Below are positions 1 through 7,613 of a stretch of DNA of 7,692 bases, one piece after another. The notes below the pieces were generated by a model, which searched no databases, was not told where the DNA came from, and saw only the letters and a list, made by a program, of their open reading frames with translations. Every line of letters starts with the position of its first letter. The stretch's first letter is position 1. The stretch spans positions 1 to 7,692 of the forward strand of contig RFPQ01000031.1 of assembly GCA_009926035.1 (NCBI GenBank), given 5' to 3'. The position numbers and the translations under genes are program-made. Origin of the DNA: Betaproteobacteria bacterium. Lineage in GTDB: Bacteria; Pseudomonadota; Gammaproteobacteria; Burkholderiales; Methylophilaceae.

Positions 1-39
1 GCAATTATTAAACTTCAATAAAACCATTCGGAAATATTT

Positions 40-1239
40 GTGGCTACTGAAATCAATCAAGCATTAGCGCTCATTAAAAGAGGCGCTGAAGAAATTCTTA
101 TAGAAGAAGAGCTTCTCGAAAAACTCAAAAAAGGAAAACCTTTAAGAGTGAAGGCTGGCTTCGATCCTACAGCCCCCGATCTTCATTTAGGCCATACCGT
201 TCTATTAAATAAACTCAGACAATTTCAGGATTTAGGCCATCACGTTTTATTTTTAATTGGCGACTTTACAGGGATGATTGGGGATCCCACAGGTAAAAGT
301 GCGACACGACCCCCTTTGTCTAAAGAGGAAGTTAAAAAAAATGCTGAGAGTTATGCTGAGCAAGTTTTTAAAATATTAAAACGTGATCAAACCGAAGTCG
401 TTTTTAATTCAACATGGCTTACCGATTTGGGTGCTGTTGGTATATTGAAATTAGCCGCAAGTCATACAGTCGCTCGAATGCTAGAGCGTGATGATTTTAG
501 TAAGCGATATAAAGCTAACCAGCCTATCGCTATTCATGAATTTTTATATCCTCTTCTTCAAGGTTATGACTCTGTGGCATTAAAAGCAGATGTGGAATTA
601 GGCGGTACTGATCAAAAATTTAATTTATTAATGGGTCGCGAATTACAAAAACAATCAGGTCAACCTCCGCAATGTGTTATTACGATGCCACTTCTCGAAG
701 GCTTAGATGGTGTGCAAAAAATGTCTAAATCGCTAGGCAATTTCATTGGGATTAACGAAGCGCCTGAAATTATTTTTGCAAAAATTATGTCGATTTCAGA
801 TGAATTAATGTGGCGATATATCGAGTTGCTTTCTTTTGCATCTATAGATGAGATTCAAAGCTGGAAGGCAAGTGTAAAAGCAGGTCAAAATCCTCGCGAC
901 ATTAAAGTCACTTTTGCTCAAGAAATTGTAACGCGTTTTCATTCAAAAGAAGCCGCCATTGAGGCATTAGATAATTTCCAAACCCGCTCTAAAGGCGGCA
1001 TTCCAGAGAATGTGCCCGAGTTAAATATTCCGATTCAAAACGATACCATAGGAATTTTGCAGCTTCTCAAAGAGGCCGCCCTTATAGCGAGTACTTCAGA
1101 AGGCATGCGTCTGATTGAGGGTGGCGGCATTAAAATTAACGGTGAGCGTCTGGAGGATGGCAAAAAAATGATCTCTAAAAATACTGAGTTTGTCGCTCAA
1201 GTGGGTAAACGAAAATTTGTAAAGATTAAAGTGCTCTAA
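40..1239 (+). CDS. tyrS: Tyrosyl-tRNA synthetase (TyrRS, HIGH/KMSKS type)
   Basis: Cytoplasmic class I aminoacyl-tRNA synthetase that activates tyrosine with ATP and loads it onto tRNA-Tyr. The 399-residue protein has the Rossmann catalytic core with a [13 protein letters not shown] block, so the HIGH signature is HLGH at residues 49-52. The tyrosine-pocket segment [15 protein letters not shown] lies near 186-200, the KMSKS loop is at 227-231, and a C-terminal S4-like RNA-binding domain spans about 337-399. The HLGH/KMSKS pair marks the TyrZ-like branch common in Betaproteobacteria, unlike E. coli TyrS with its KFGKT loop. The start is GTG: an in-frame TAA lies at 19-21 and no ATG, GTG or TTG is in frame between that stop and position 40. 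The ribosome-binding site is weak (only GGA at 30-32). The gene is intact and full length. The next gene is 144 bases away behind its own promoter, so tyrS is probably transcribed separately. Confidence 0.97.
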   Translation: MATEINQALALIKRGAEEILIEEELLEKLKKGKPLRVKAGFDPTAPDLHLGHTVLLNKLRQFQDLGHHVLFLIGDFTGMIGDPTGKSATRPPLSKEEVKKNAESYAEQVFKILKRDQTEVVFNSTWLTDLGAVGILKLAASHTVARMLERDDFSKRYKANQPIAIHEFLYPLLQGYDSVALKADVELGGTDQKFNLLMGRELQKQSGQPPQCVITMPLLEGLDGVQKMSKSLGNFIGINEAPEIIFAKIMSISDELMWRYIELLSFASIDEIQSWKASVKAGQNPRDIKVTFAQEIVTRFHSKEAAIEALDNFQTRSKGGIPENVPELNIPIQNDTIGILQLLKEAALIASTSEGMRLIEGGGIKINGERLEDGKKMISKNTEFVAQVGKRKFVKIKVL

Positions 1240-1275
1240 TGTGATGGATCGTATTGATTTTGAATGAAGTTTTGA

Positions 1276-1304
1276 TTTCAATTATCTGAATTTATTGATA
1301 TAAT
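1276..1304 (+). promoter_or_regulatory. Probable sigma-70 extended -10 promoter of the rimP-nusA-infB operon
   Basis: A perfect TATAAT lies at 1299-1304 and is preceded by TGA (1296-1298), which gives the extended -10 form TGnTATAAT. The -35 region at the usual 17-base spacing is poor (TTTCAA, 1276-1281), as expected where an extended -10 compensates. The predicted transcription start is near 1311, about 73 bases ahead of the rimP ATG. I see no comparable promoter between the following hairpin and rimP, so this is the best candidate for driving the whole rimP-truB cluster. The assignment rests on sequence only. Confidence 0.7.
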
Positions 1305-1320
1305 TCGACATGAAAATATT

Positions 1321-1343
1321 GATGGGCTTTAAGCCCATTTTTT
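1321..1343 (+). terminator. Terminator-like hairpin: tyrS terminator and/or rimP-operon leader attenuator
   Basis: ATGGGCT (1322-1328) pairs with AGCCCAT (1332-1338) around a three-base loop, with a possible G-T wobble closing the base (1321/1339). A run of six T (1338-1343) follows at once. This is the shape of an intrinsic terminator on the + strand. It could end tyrS transcripts. However, it lies only about 10 bases after the predicted start of the rimP-operon transcript, so every operon RNA from that promoter would have to read through it. A leader with a terminator ahead of rimP (rimP-leader family) is known in gammaproteobacteria. Whether this element is homologous cannot be judged by eye. 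Confidence 0.8.
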
Positions 1344-1383
1344 GTTTCTGCAACTTAGGTAATTTTAGGAAATCAGCCTTGAG

Positions 1384-1824
1384 ATGGAAAAGCTTGAAAC
1401 ATTAATTGAAAAGACCGTGCAACAGCTCGGATACGAGTTGGTCGATTTGGAAATTTCAAATCGCGGCAAGCTTTTGCGAGTTTATATTGATAAACCTGAT
1501 TCAGTGACGATTGATGATTGTACTTTAGTGAGTAATCACCTAGGTCGCTTATTTACTGTAGAGCAGGATTTAGATTACGACCGACTAGAGGTGTCATCCC
1601 CTGGTATGGATCGTGTGTTAAAGAAATTAGCTGATTTTGAACGTTTCAAAGGCGAACGAGCTTCTGTGAAGTTAAGAATGCCTTTAGAAGCGCGTAAAAA
1701 TTTTTTAGGCATCATTGATGGAACAGAAAAAGATACGGTGCTTTTGATGTGCGAGGGTGAGCTTTATCGTTTTGCTTTATCAAATATTGATAAAGCGCGA
1801 TTGAGCCCAGAATTTAAACGTTAG
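1384..1824 (+). CDS. rimP: Ribosome maturation factor RimP
   Basis: Assembly factor that binds the free 30S subunit in the cytoplasm and is needed for efficient late maturation of the 16S rRNA-protein particle. At 146 residues it has the usual family length. The N-terminal alpha/beta domain contains GYELVDLEI and RVYIDKPD (about residues 16-38) and the hallmark LEVSSPGMDR (about 68-77). The C-terminal SH3-like domain covers roughly 85-146. The family usually reads DRPL after the SSPG motif, and this copy has Val in place of that Pro. ATG 1384 is the only good start because an in-frame TAG lies at 1366-1368. The AGGA at 1367-1370 is rather far from the ATG (13 bases), so initiation may be modest. 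It is the first gene of the operon, 22 bases ahead of nusA, a pairing conserved across bacteria. Confidence 0.97.
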   Translation: MEKLETLIEKTVQQLGYELVDLEISNRGKLLRVYIDKPDSVTIDDCTLVSNHLGRLFTVEQDLDYDRLEVSSPGMDRVLKKLADFERFKGERASVKLRMPLEARKNFLGIIDGTEKDTVLLMCEGELYRFALSNIDKARLSPEFKR

Positions 1825-1846
1825 AAAATGAGTTGCGGAGATTGAA

Positions 1847-3313
1847 ATGAGTCGCGAGATTTTATTATTAGTAGATGCTTTAGCCCATGAAAAAAATGTG
1901 AACAAAGAGGTAGTCTTTGAAGCGTTAGAATCAGCTTTGGCTTCAGCTACAAAGAAAAAAAATACGGAAGATATTGATGTGCGCGTAGAAATCGATCGTG
2001 ACACAGGCGAATATAAATCTTTTAGACGTTGGACATTTTTAAATGATGATCTCATTGAAAATGAAGATGCTCAAATCTCACTCTTAGATCCTCGCGCTGA
2101 AGGTAAAGTTGAAAACGATACAATCGAAGTGCCTCTTGAGTCTATTGAATTTGGACGTATCGGAGCGCAAGCCGCAAAGCAAGTGATCTTGCAAAAAGTA
2201 CGTGAAGCTGAAAGAGAGCAAATTTTAGAAGACTTCTTAGGTCGTAATGAAAAATTAGTGACAGGTGTGATCAAACGTATGGATCGTGGCAATGGCATTA
2301 TTGAAGTTGGTCGTATTGAGGCAGTGCTTCCTCGCGATCAAATGATCCCTAAAGAAAATTTACGTATTGGTGACCGCGTGAGAGCTTATCTTACAAGTGT
2401 TGAAAGAAGTCATCGCGGACCGCAATTGATTTTATCTAGAACAGCACCTGAATTTCTTGTACGTTTATTTGAACTTGAAGTGCCTGAAATTGAAGAAGGT
2501 TTATTAGAAATTAAATCTGCATCACGTGATCCAGGTTTGCGATCAAAAATTGCTGTAAAAGCAAACGATCAAAGAATTGATCCTGTAGGCACATGCGTCG
2601 GCATGCGTGGGTCAAGAGTGCAAGCAGTGACAGGCGAACTTGCAGGTGAGCGTGTCGATATTGTTTTATGGTCTATGGAGCCAGCACAGTTTGTCATTAA
2701 TGCCATGGCACCTGCTGAAGTTTCAAGTATTGTGGTGGATGAAGAAAAACACAGTATGGATGTTGTAGTGAATGAAGAAAATTTAGCGCAAGCGATTGGA
2801 CGCAATGGTCAAAACGTTCGTCTTGCATCTGAGCTTACAGGCTGGAATATTAATATCCTAACCGAAGAAGAATCTTCTAAGAAAAATCAAGAAGAATATA
2901 CAAGTGTAAGTCAGCTATTTATGGCAAAACTTGACGTGGATGAAGACGTAGCTGACATTCTTGTGCAAGAAGGCTTTAGCACTCTAGAAGAAGTTGCGTA
3001 TGTGCCATTGCAAGAGATGGTAGAGATCGAAGCATTCGATGAAGATACAGTGAATGAACTTCGCTCGCGTGCGAGAGCAGCCCTTCTGACAGAGGCGATT
3101 GCTAAAGAAGAAAAAGTTGAAGAGGCAGCAGAAGATTTACTTACGATGGAGGGTATGGATGATGCTACGGCAAATCTGCTCGCGTCAAAGGGTATTTCTA
3201 AAATGGAAGATCTTGCAGATCTTGCTGTAGATGAATTAGTTGAAATGACTTCAATGGATGAAGAGCGAGCGAAACAGTTAATCATGACTGCTAGAGCGCC
3301 TTGGTTTGTTTAA
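1847..3313 (+). CDS. nusA: Transcription termination/antitermination factor NusA
   Basis: RNA polymerase-associated elongation factor that promotes pausing and intrinsic termination and takes part in rRNA antitermination complexes. The 488 residues carry the full proteobacterial domain set. The polymerase-binding N-terminal domain spans about 1-125 and the S1 domain about 135-200. KH1 has the loop VGMRGSRV (251-258) and KH2 has IGRNGQNV (317-324). Two helical acidic repeats follow at about 357-410 and 430-483, each ending in a [S/T]-[R/A]-[A/R]R-like helix. The repeats align with each other ([16 protein letters not shown] and [15 protein letters not shown]), as in Proteobacteria, whereas the Bacillus protein lacks them. 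The start ATG has GGAG at 1837-1840 with six bases of spacing. It sits between rimP and infB. NusA is known to regulate its own operon in model bacteria, which makes the terminator-like hairpin at 1321-1343 relevant. Confidence 0.99.
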   Translation: MSREILLLVDALAHEKNVNKEVVFEALESALASATKKKNTEDIDVRVEIDRDTGEYKSFRRWTFLNDDLIENEDAQISLLDPRAEGKVENDTIEVPLESIEFGRIGAQAAKQVILQKVREAEREQILEDFLGRNEKLVTGVIKRMDRGNGIIEVGRIEAVLPRDQMIPKENLRIGDRVRAYLTSVERSHRGPQLILSRTAPEFLVRLFELEVPEIEEGLLEIKSASRDPGLRSKIAVKANDQRIDPVGTCVGMRGSRVQAVTGELAGERVDIVLWSMEPAQFVINAMAPAEVSSIVVDEEKHSMDVVVNEENLAQAIGRNGQNVRLASELTGWNINILTEEESSKKNQEEYTSVSQLFMAKLDVDEDVADILVQEGFSTLEEVAYVPLQEMVEIEAFDEDTVNELRSRARAALLTEAIAKEEKVEEAAEDLLTMEGMDDATANLLASKGISKMEDLADLAVDELVEMTSMDEERAKQLIMTARAPWFV

Positions 3314-3352
3314 CGGCGCATGCAACTTACGATGAATATTATGAGGTACTAA

Positions 3353-5851
3353 ATGGGACAATCAACTGTCACTAAATTTGCTGAAGAATTAGGATTGCCT
3401 GTTGATTTATTAATCGAACAGCTTAAAAGCGCTGGCGTAGATAAATCAGCAGCTGAAGATTCATTAACCGAATTAGATAAATCAGCACTTCTTGAGTATC
3501 TTCGTAAAGAGCACGGTCAGTCCCAAGCCCCAAAAAATAAAATCACTTTAACGCATAAACAAAACAAAGAGATTAAAAAAACAGATAGCACAGGACGCGC
3601 TCGCACTATTCAAGTTGAGGTGCGTAAAAAACGTGTGCTCGTAAGACGTGAGGATGGGCAACCTGTTGATACGCCTATTGCAGAACCTAAGCCTATTGAG
3701 TCAGTAGCGAAACCTCAAACAAAAGGCCATCTTCTCGGTGAAGATGAGTTGTCGATGCGTGAAGATGAGGCCAAGCGTCATGCAGCACTTGCAGCAGCGC
3801 AAGCCGAAGACATTAGAAAAAAACAAGAAGCAGTTGCAAAAGTAAATGCAGCGCCAGCAGCTAAATTAAGTGAGGGCACCCTTCATCGCCCTGCTTCTAA
3901 AGTGGGGGTTAAAGTCGAGGGTAAAGAAAAGCAAGTTGATAAGAGTGAGAAAGATTGGTCTGATCGAGAATTTAAAAAACGCACACTAAAAGGCCGAGGA
4001 GATTTAAGCGCTGCCTCAGGATGGCGATCACCTAAATCAAAATCAAAACATCGCGAAGAGAATGAAGAATCAACATTTGTAGCACCTACCGAACCGATTG
4101 TGCGTGATATTCATGTACCAGAAACAATTTCAGTTGCAGACTTGGCTCATAAGATGTCAGTGAAAGCGACCGAAGTGATTAAGGTGCTGATGAACATGGG
4201 CATGATGGTGACGATCAATCAAATTTTAGATCAAGATACTGGCATGATCGTGGTCGGTGAAATGGGACATAATGCGATTGCAGCTTTAGATAACGATCCT
4301 GAAGCGTTGATTGATCAAGACTCAACGGTGGAAGCTATTTTAGAAACGCGTCCTCCAGTGGTCACTGTCATGGGCCACGTCGATCACGGTAAAACATCGC
4401 TCCTTGATTACATTAGAACAACGCGTGTGGCTTCTGGTGAAGCGGGCGGTATTACACAACATATTGGTGCGTATCATGTGGAAACACCGCGCGGTATGGT
4501 GACTTTTTTAGATACACCAGGTCATGAGGCGTTTACGGCAATGCGTGCTCGCGGAGCTAAAGCTACCGACATTGTTATTTTAGTGGTGGCTGCAGATGAC
4601 GGTGTGATGCCACAGACTATTGAAGCGATTCATCATGCAAAAGCAGGTAATGTGCCACTTGTGGTTGCAATTAATAAAATTGATAAACCTGAAGCAGCGC
4701 CTGAGCGCGTGAAAATGGAACTCGTCGCGCAAGAAGTGGTGCCTGAAGATTTTGGTGGCGATACGATGTTCGTAGAAGTCTCTGCAAAATCAGGACAAGG
4801 TATTGATAAATTACTTGAGTCAGTTCTTCTTCAAGCTGAAGTGTTAGAACTCAAAGCACCTAAAAATACGCCCGCTAAAGGTATTGTGATTGAAGGCCGT
4901 TTAGATAAAGGTCGCGGCCCTGTTGCAACGATTCTTATTCAATCAGGCACATTAAAGCGGGGTGACACACTATTAGCTGGATCAGCTTTTGGTCGTATTC
5001 GTGCAATGCTTGATGAAACAGGGAAAGAAATTAAAGAAGCAGGGCCTTCGATTCCTGTTGAAGTGCTGGGTCTTGCAGACGTACCCAATGCAGGTGAAGA
5101 AGTTGTGGTGCTAAATGATGAGCGTAAAGCGCGTGAAATTGCGCTATTCCGTCAAGGTAAGTTCAGAGATGTGAAGTTAGCAAAACAACAAGCTGCCAAA
5201 CTTGAAAATATATTTGATCAAATGGCTGAGGGTAGCGTGAAAGTGTTACCACTCATTATTAAATCCGATGTGCAAGGTTCATACGAAGCGTTATCTACAT
5301 CACTCCAAAAATTATCAACGGATGAAGTTAAGGTGAATGTAATTCACATGGGTGTGGGTGCTGTCACTGAATCTGATGTGAACTTAGCGAGTGCATCAAA
5401 AGCGATCCTCATTGCATTTAATGTAAGAGCAGAGGCAGGTGCACGGAAACTAATCGATTCACTTGAGGTTGATGTTCACTATTACAGTATTATTTATGAA
5501 GCTGTGGACCAAGTGAAAGCAGCGCTTGGAGGATTATTATCGCCAGAACAAAAAGAAAGTGTTATTGGTATGGTTGAAATTCGAGAAGTATTTAAAATTT
5601 CTAAAGTGGGTTCTATCGCCGGTTGTTACGTGCAAGATGGCGTGATTCGAAGAAACTCAATGGTACGCGTTTTAAGAAATAACGTTGTGATCCATTCAGG
5701 CGAACTCGACTCATTGAAACGTTTCAAAGATGACGTCAAAGAAGTTAAAAATAATTTCGAGTGTGGACTTTCTATTAAAAACTTTAATGAAATTGAAGTC
5801 GGCGACATGTTAGAAGTATTCGAAGTGGTTGAGGTCGCGCGTAAGCTTTAA
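3353..5851 (+). CDS. infB: Translation initiation factor IF-2
   Basis: GTPase that brings formyl-Met-tRNA to the 30S P site and drives 50S joining. The N-terminal IF2N-type helical domain spans about 1-52 ([20 protein letters not shown]). A charged Lys/Arg/Glu/Ala-rich linker follows at about 55-245, then the second IF2N segment at 255-285. The GTPase domain has G1 GHVDHGKT (341-348), the switch I segment ITQHIGAY (367-374), G3 DTPGHE (387-392), G4 NKID (441-444) and G5 SAKSG (477-481). Beta-barrel domain II, the IF2-specific domain III and the tRNA-binding C2 barrel (about 735-832) complete it. At 832 residues it is shorter than E. coli IF2 (890), and the shortening lies in the linker ahead of G1. 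GAGG (3343-3346) is six bases before the ATG. The stop is two bases before rbfA. All GTPase motifs are intact. Confidence 0.99.
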   Translation: MGQSTVTKFAEELGLPVDLLIEQLKSAGVDKSAAEDSLTELDKSALLEYLRKEHGQSQAPKNKITLTHKQNKEIKKTDSTGRARTIQVEVRKKRVLVRREDGQPVDTPIAEPKPIESVAKPQTKGHLLGEDELSMREDEAKRHAALAAAQAEDIRKKQEAVAKVNAAPAAKLSEGTLHRPASKVGVKVEGKEKQVDKSEKDWSDREFKKRTLKGRGDLSAASGWRSPKSKSKHREENEESTFVAPTEPIVRDIHVPETISVADLAHKMSVKATEVIKVLMNMGMMVTINQILDQDTGMIVVGEMGHNAIAALDNDPEALIDQDSTVEAILETRPPVVTVMGHVDHGKTSLLDYIRTTRVASGEAGGITQHIGAYHVETPRGMVTFLDTPGHEAFTAMRARGAKATDIVILVVAADDGVMPQTIEAIHHAKAGNVPLVVAINKIDKPEAAPERVKMELVAQEVVPEDFGGDTMFVEVSAKSGQGIDKLLESVLLQAEVLELKAPKNTPAKGIVIEGRLDKGRGPVATILIQSGTLKRGDTLLAGSAFGRIRAMLDETGKEIKEAGPSIPVEVLGLADVPNAGEEVVVLNDERKAREIALFRQGKFRDVKLAKQQAAKLENIFDQMAEGSVKVLPLIIKSDVQGSYEALSTSLQKLSTDEVKVNVIHMGVGAVTESDVNLASASKAILIAFNVRAEAGARKLIDSLEVDVHYYSIIYEAVDQVKAALGGLLSPEQKESVIGMVEIREVFKISKVGSIAGCYVQDGVIRRNSMVRVLRNNVVIHSGELDSLKRFKDDVKEVKNNFECGLSIKNFNEIEVGDMLEVFEVVEVARKL

Positions 5852-5853
5852 TC

Positions 5854-6201
5854 ATGGTGAATCGATCTTATGCGAGAAGTGATCGCATTTCAGAGCAAAT
5901 TAAGCGAGAACTCGCAGAGCTGATTCAATCAGAACTTAAAGATCCTGCAGTGGGAATGTTGACGATTACTGAAGTGCAAGTCACTCCTGATTTACTTCAC
6001 GCAAAAATATATTTTACTTCTCCTACAAATGATCCTTTGATCATGGAAGGCTTAGAGCGCTCGACAGGATATTTGCGTGCACAATTATCAAAGCGCATGG
6101 CAACACGTGGCATACCACAACTTCATTTTGTGTACGATACGTCGATTGATGAGGGTATGAAAATTTCTCAACTCATTAAAGACGCACTCCCTCCTCAGTA
6201 A
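5854..6201 (+). CDS. rbfA: 30S ribosome-binding factor RbfA
   Basis: Small KH-fold protein that binds the immature 30S subunit and assists 16S rRNA 5'-end processing, classically also in cold adaptation. The 115 residues match the family core length. Visible motifs are RISEQIKRELAELI (11-24), the signature DPAVGMLTIT (30-39), LLHAKIYFTS (47-56) and the C-terminal IPQLHFVYDTSIDEGMKIS block (87-105). The interhelical Ala-x-Gly turn of the family appears here as Ser70-Thr71-Gly72. Only two bases separate the infB stop (5849-5851) from this ATG, and no Shine-Dalgarno sequence lies at the right distance. Translation is therefore probably coupled to ribosomes finishing infB. A GTG directly follows the ATG and could also serve, changing the protein by one residue. 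The 3' end encodes LPPQ through a pyrimidine-rich stretch. Confidence 0.98.
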   Translation: MVNRSYARSDRISEQIKRELAELIQSELKDPAVGMLTITEVQVTPDLLHAKIYFTSPTNDPLIMEGLERSTGYLRAQLSKRMATRGIPQLHFVYDTSIDEGMKISQLIKDALPPQ

Positions 6202-6210
6202 TTTATTTCC

Positions 6211-7113
6211 ATGCAAAAGAAGTCTATGAAGCGCGAGATTGATGGCGTTTTCCTACTCGATAAACCCCTCGGATTTTCTTCAAATCAAGCGTTAAAAAAA
6301 ATTCAATGGTTATTTAATGCAAAAAAAGCAGGACATACTGGCACCCTTGATCCTATGGCCTCAGGGCTTTTGCCTATTTGTTTGGGGGAAGCGACAAAAT
6401 TTTCTCATCGTCTTCTTGATGCTAATAAAACTTATATCGCAACCATTCAGTTAGGCGTTACGACGACGACAGGTGACCAAGAAGGCGAAGTGGTTTCAGA
6501 AAGAAAAGTTATTTTGAATGAGCCTCAAATAAAAGAAACATTACAAAAATTTTTAGGCGATATTTCACAAATACCCCCTATGTATTCTGCTTTGAAATTT
6601 GAAGGAAAGCCTCTCTATGAATATGCGAGAGAAGGTATTGAAATTGAGCGTAAATCGCGACAAATTAAGATCTACGACATCAATCTTATGAAAATGGATA
6701 GTGCCGTCATGACAATTGAAGTTTCCTGCAGCAAGGGTACTTACATTAGGACTTTGGCAGAAGATATTGGACAAGCATTAGGATGTGGCGCCCATTTAAA
6801 GGGATTGGAGCGCACTCAAACGGGTAATTTTCAATTATCAGAAGCACTCACAATCGAAGTGCTTGAAGAGATGTCTATGGCCTCTCGAGAGAAAGTATTG
6901 TTGCCTACGGATGCTTTACTTGAAGGTTTATCGTCAGTTAAATTGACCTTGGCTGAAACAGAATTGATTAAAAAAGGGCAAAGTATTGATTTCATTAGTA
7001 AAAATGACAAAGAATTGCGGCTATATGGTGCATCAGGGCAGTTTGTGGGGGTAGGTCAACCAGACCTTCAAGGACGTCTTTTTCCTAAGCGCTTAATCGC
7101 AAATATATTATAA
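6211..7113 (+). CDS. truB: tRNA pseudouridine-55 synthase TruB
   Basis: Converts uridine 55 in the T-arm of nearly all elongator tRNAs to pseudouridine, and also acts as a tRNA folding chaperone. The 300 residues include motif I with the catalytic aspartate in GHTGTLDPMASG (Asp47), the preceding DGVFLLDKPLG (11-21), the active-site tyrosine in NKTYIA (Tyr75), IPPMYSALKFEGKPLYEYAR (121-140) and CSKGTYIRTLAEDIG (173-187). A C-terminal PUA-like module covers about 245-300, with GQFVGVGQPDLQGRLFPKRL near its end. The start is uncertain. ATG 6211 is preceded by pyrimidine-rich sequence with no ribosome-binding site, while ATG 6226 (beginning MKREIDGV, a common TruB N-terminus) has AGAAG three bases upstream. 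Either start keeps all conserved residues. It lies nine bases after rbfA as the last gene before the rpsO promoter, with no terminator after it. Confidence 0.97.
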   Translation: MQKKSMKREIDGVFLLDKPLGFSSNQALKKIQWLFNAKKAGHTGTLDPMASGLLPICLGEATKFSHRLLDANKTYIATIQLGVTTTTGDQEGEVVSERKVILNEPQIKETLQKFLGDISQIPPMYSALKFEGKPLYEYAREGIEIERKSRQIKIYDINLMKMDSAVMTIEVSCSKGTYIRTLAEDIGQALGCGAHLKGLERTQTGNFQLSEALTIEVLEEMSMASREKVLLPTDALLEGLSSVKLTLAETELIKKGQSIDFISKNDKELRLYGASGQFVGVGQPDLQGRLFPKRLIANIL

Positions 7114-7121
7114 AAAACATA

Positions 7122-7150
7122 TTGTTAAATCAAAAGAATCCAATTAAAAT
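7122..7150 (+). promoter_or_regulatory. Probable sigma-70 promoter of rpsO
   Basis: TTGTTA (7122-7127) and TAAAAT (7145-7150) are separated by exactly 17 bases. They match the sigma-70 consensus at four of six and five of six positions. The predicted start is near 7157, giving a leader of only about 24 bases before the rpsO ATG. The discriminator just after the -10 (ACGCGG, 7151-7156) is strikingly GC-rich in an otherwise AT-rich spacer. That is a feature known from stringently controlled rRNA and ribosomal-protein promoters. No terminator separates truB from rpsO, so read-through from the upstream operon is also possible. Confidence 0.72.
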
Positions 7151-7180
7151 ACGCGGTTCTGAATGAGGAGAAAAGATTAA

Positions 7181-7450
7181 ATGGCATCAACAGCAGCAGA
7201 AAGAGCCAAAGTTGTAAGTGAATATCAACAGGCAAAGAACGACACAGGATCCCCAGAAGTGCAAGTTGCACTTATCACAAGTCGTATTGGTTATTTAACA
7301 GAACATTTCAAAACCAATGCAAAAGACCATCACTCACGTCGTGGACTTTTAGCGCTTGTAAGTCAACGCAGAAAATTATTAGATTACCTCAAGGGTAAAA
7401 ATTTAGGTCGCTACCAATCATTGATTGAGCGTCTTGGTTTACGTAAATAA
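7181..7450 (+). CDS. rpsO: 30S ribosomal protein S15
   Basis: Primary 16S rRNA-binding protein of the 30S platform, binding the helix 20/21/22 junction and contacting the 50S subunit. The 89-residue, all-helical protein is full length. It shows TGSPEVQVA (22-30), [16 protein letters not shown] (42-57) with the rRNA-contacting His-Asp-His-His-Ser segment, [12 protein letters not shown] (62-73) and the LIERLGLRK end. The N-A-K form of the central loop, where E. coli has H-K-K, is typical of Betaproteobacteria as I remember the family. The start is marked by GAGGAG (7165-7170), the strongest ribosome-binding site in the window, though its ten-base spacing is on the long side. Its own promoter lies at 7122-7150. 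E. coli S15 represses its own translation through a leader pseudoknot, but the leader here seems too short for the same structure. Confidence 0.99.
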   Translation: MASTAAERAKVVSEYQQAKNDTGSPEVQVALITSRIGYLTEHFKTNAKDHHSRRGLLALVSQRRKLLDYLKGKNLGRYQSLIERLGLRK

Positions 7451-7505
7451 TTTTTTAACTATTTAAATTAATTAGTTTAAGAGATTTATTGATTCGTAAG
7501 TTTTG

Positions 7506-7538
7506 AAGCCGATTAAAGGAAGATGCGTCGGCTTTTTT
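7506..7538 (+). terminator. Intrinsic terminator downstream of rpsO
   Basis: AAGCCGA (7506-7512) pairs with TCGGCTT (7528-7534) around a 15-base loop and is followed by T through 7538 (six T from 7533). The GC-rich stem with T-run is a standard + strand intrinsic terminator 56 bases after the rpsO stop. The large loop weakens it, so partial read-through into pnp is likely. That matches the leaky terminator between rpsO and pnp known in E. coli. Confidence 0.8.
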
Positions 7539-7563
7539 ATTGGATGTTAAATGTTAGTTAATG

Positions 7564-7593
7564 TATTCGTTATTAAGAAGTGAATAACGGATG
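7564..7593 (+). promoter_or_regulatory. Hairpin in the pnp leader, possible RNase processing or autoregulation site
   Basis: CGTTATT (7568-7574) and AATAACG (7583-7589) form seven Watson-Crick pairs around an eight-base loop. The stem extends outward by four more pairs, two of them G-U wobbles, to 7564/7593. No T-run follows, so it is not a terminator. It lies 20 bases upstream of the pnp ATG. In E. coli a pnp leader stem is cut by RNase III and PNPase then represses its own message. A similar role here is inferred from position and shape only. Confidence 0.5.
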
Positions 7594-7613
7594 AAAAAAG
7601 AAAAGGGTAAATT

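Noticed and set aside
1096..1281. 61-residue minus-strand frame across the 3' end of tyrS
   Set aside because: It overlaps the S4 domain of tyrS, has no family resemblance, and lacks a supporting promoter.
1780..2805. Minus-strand open frames at 1780-2055, 2071-2298 and 2569-2805
   Set aside because: All lie antisense to the clearly real nusA (or the rimP-nusA junction), are short, and look like shadow translations without family motifs.
2911..3285. 124-residue open frame on the minus strand inside nusA, rich in Ser, Ala and Thr
   Set aside because: It is antisense to the NusA acidic repeats. Its composition is what Glu/Asp/Leu/Ala codons give when read backwards, and it has no recognisable domain.
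3755..3757. Possible internal start (Met135) for a short IF2 isoform like E. coli IF2-beta
   Set aside because: There is no convincing ribosome-binding site upstream, and the position does not match a clear domain boundary.
6189..6196. CCCTCCTC near the end of rbfA, resembling the 16S anti-Shine-Dalgarno and complementary to the rpsO GAGGAG
   Set aside because: It is explained by the codons for Leu-Pro-Pro-Gln at the RbfA C-terminus. The rpsO site is about 1 kb away and each has independent reasons to exist.
5626..6774. Short minus-strand frames inside infB (5626-5808) and truB (6565-6774)
   Set aside because: They are fully antisense to conserved coding sequence and have no motifs.
7157..7172. 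Four-pair stem TTCT/AGAA that could mask the rpsO ribosome-binding site
   Set aside because: It is too short and AU-rich to be stable, with no supporting structure around it.
7451..7490. AT-rich imperfect inverted repeat just after rpsO (AACTA ... TAGTT)
   Set aside because: Only about five weak pairs around an AT-only spacer. The GC-stem hairpin at 7506-7538 is the convincing terminator.
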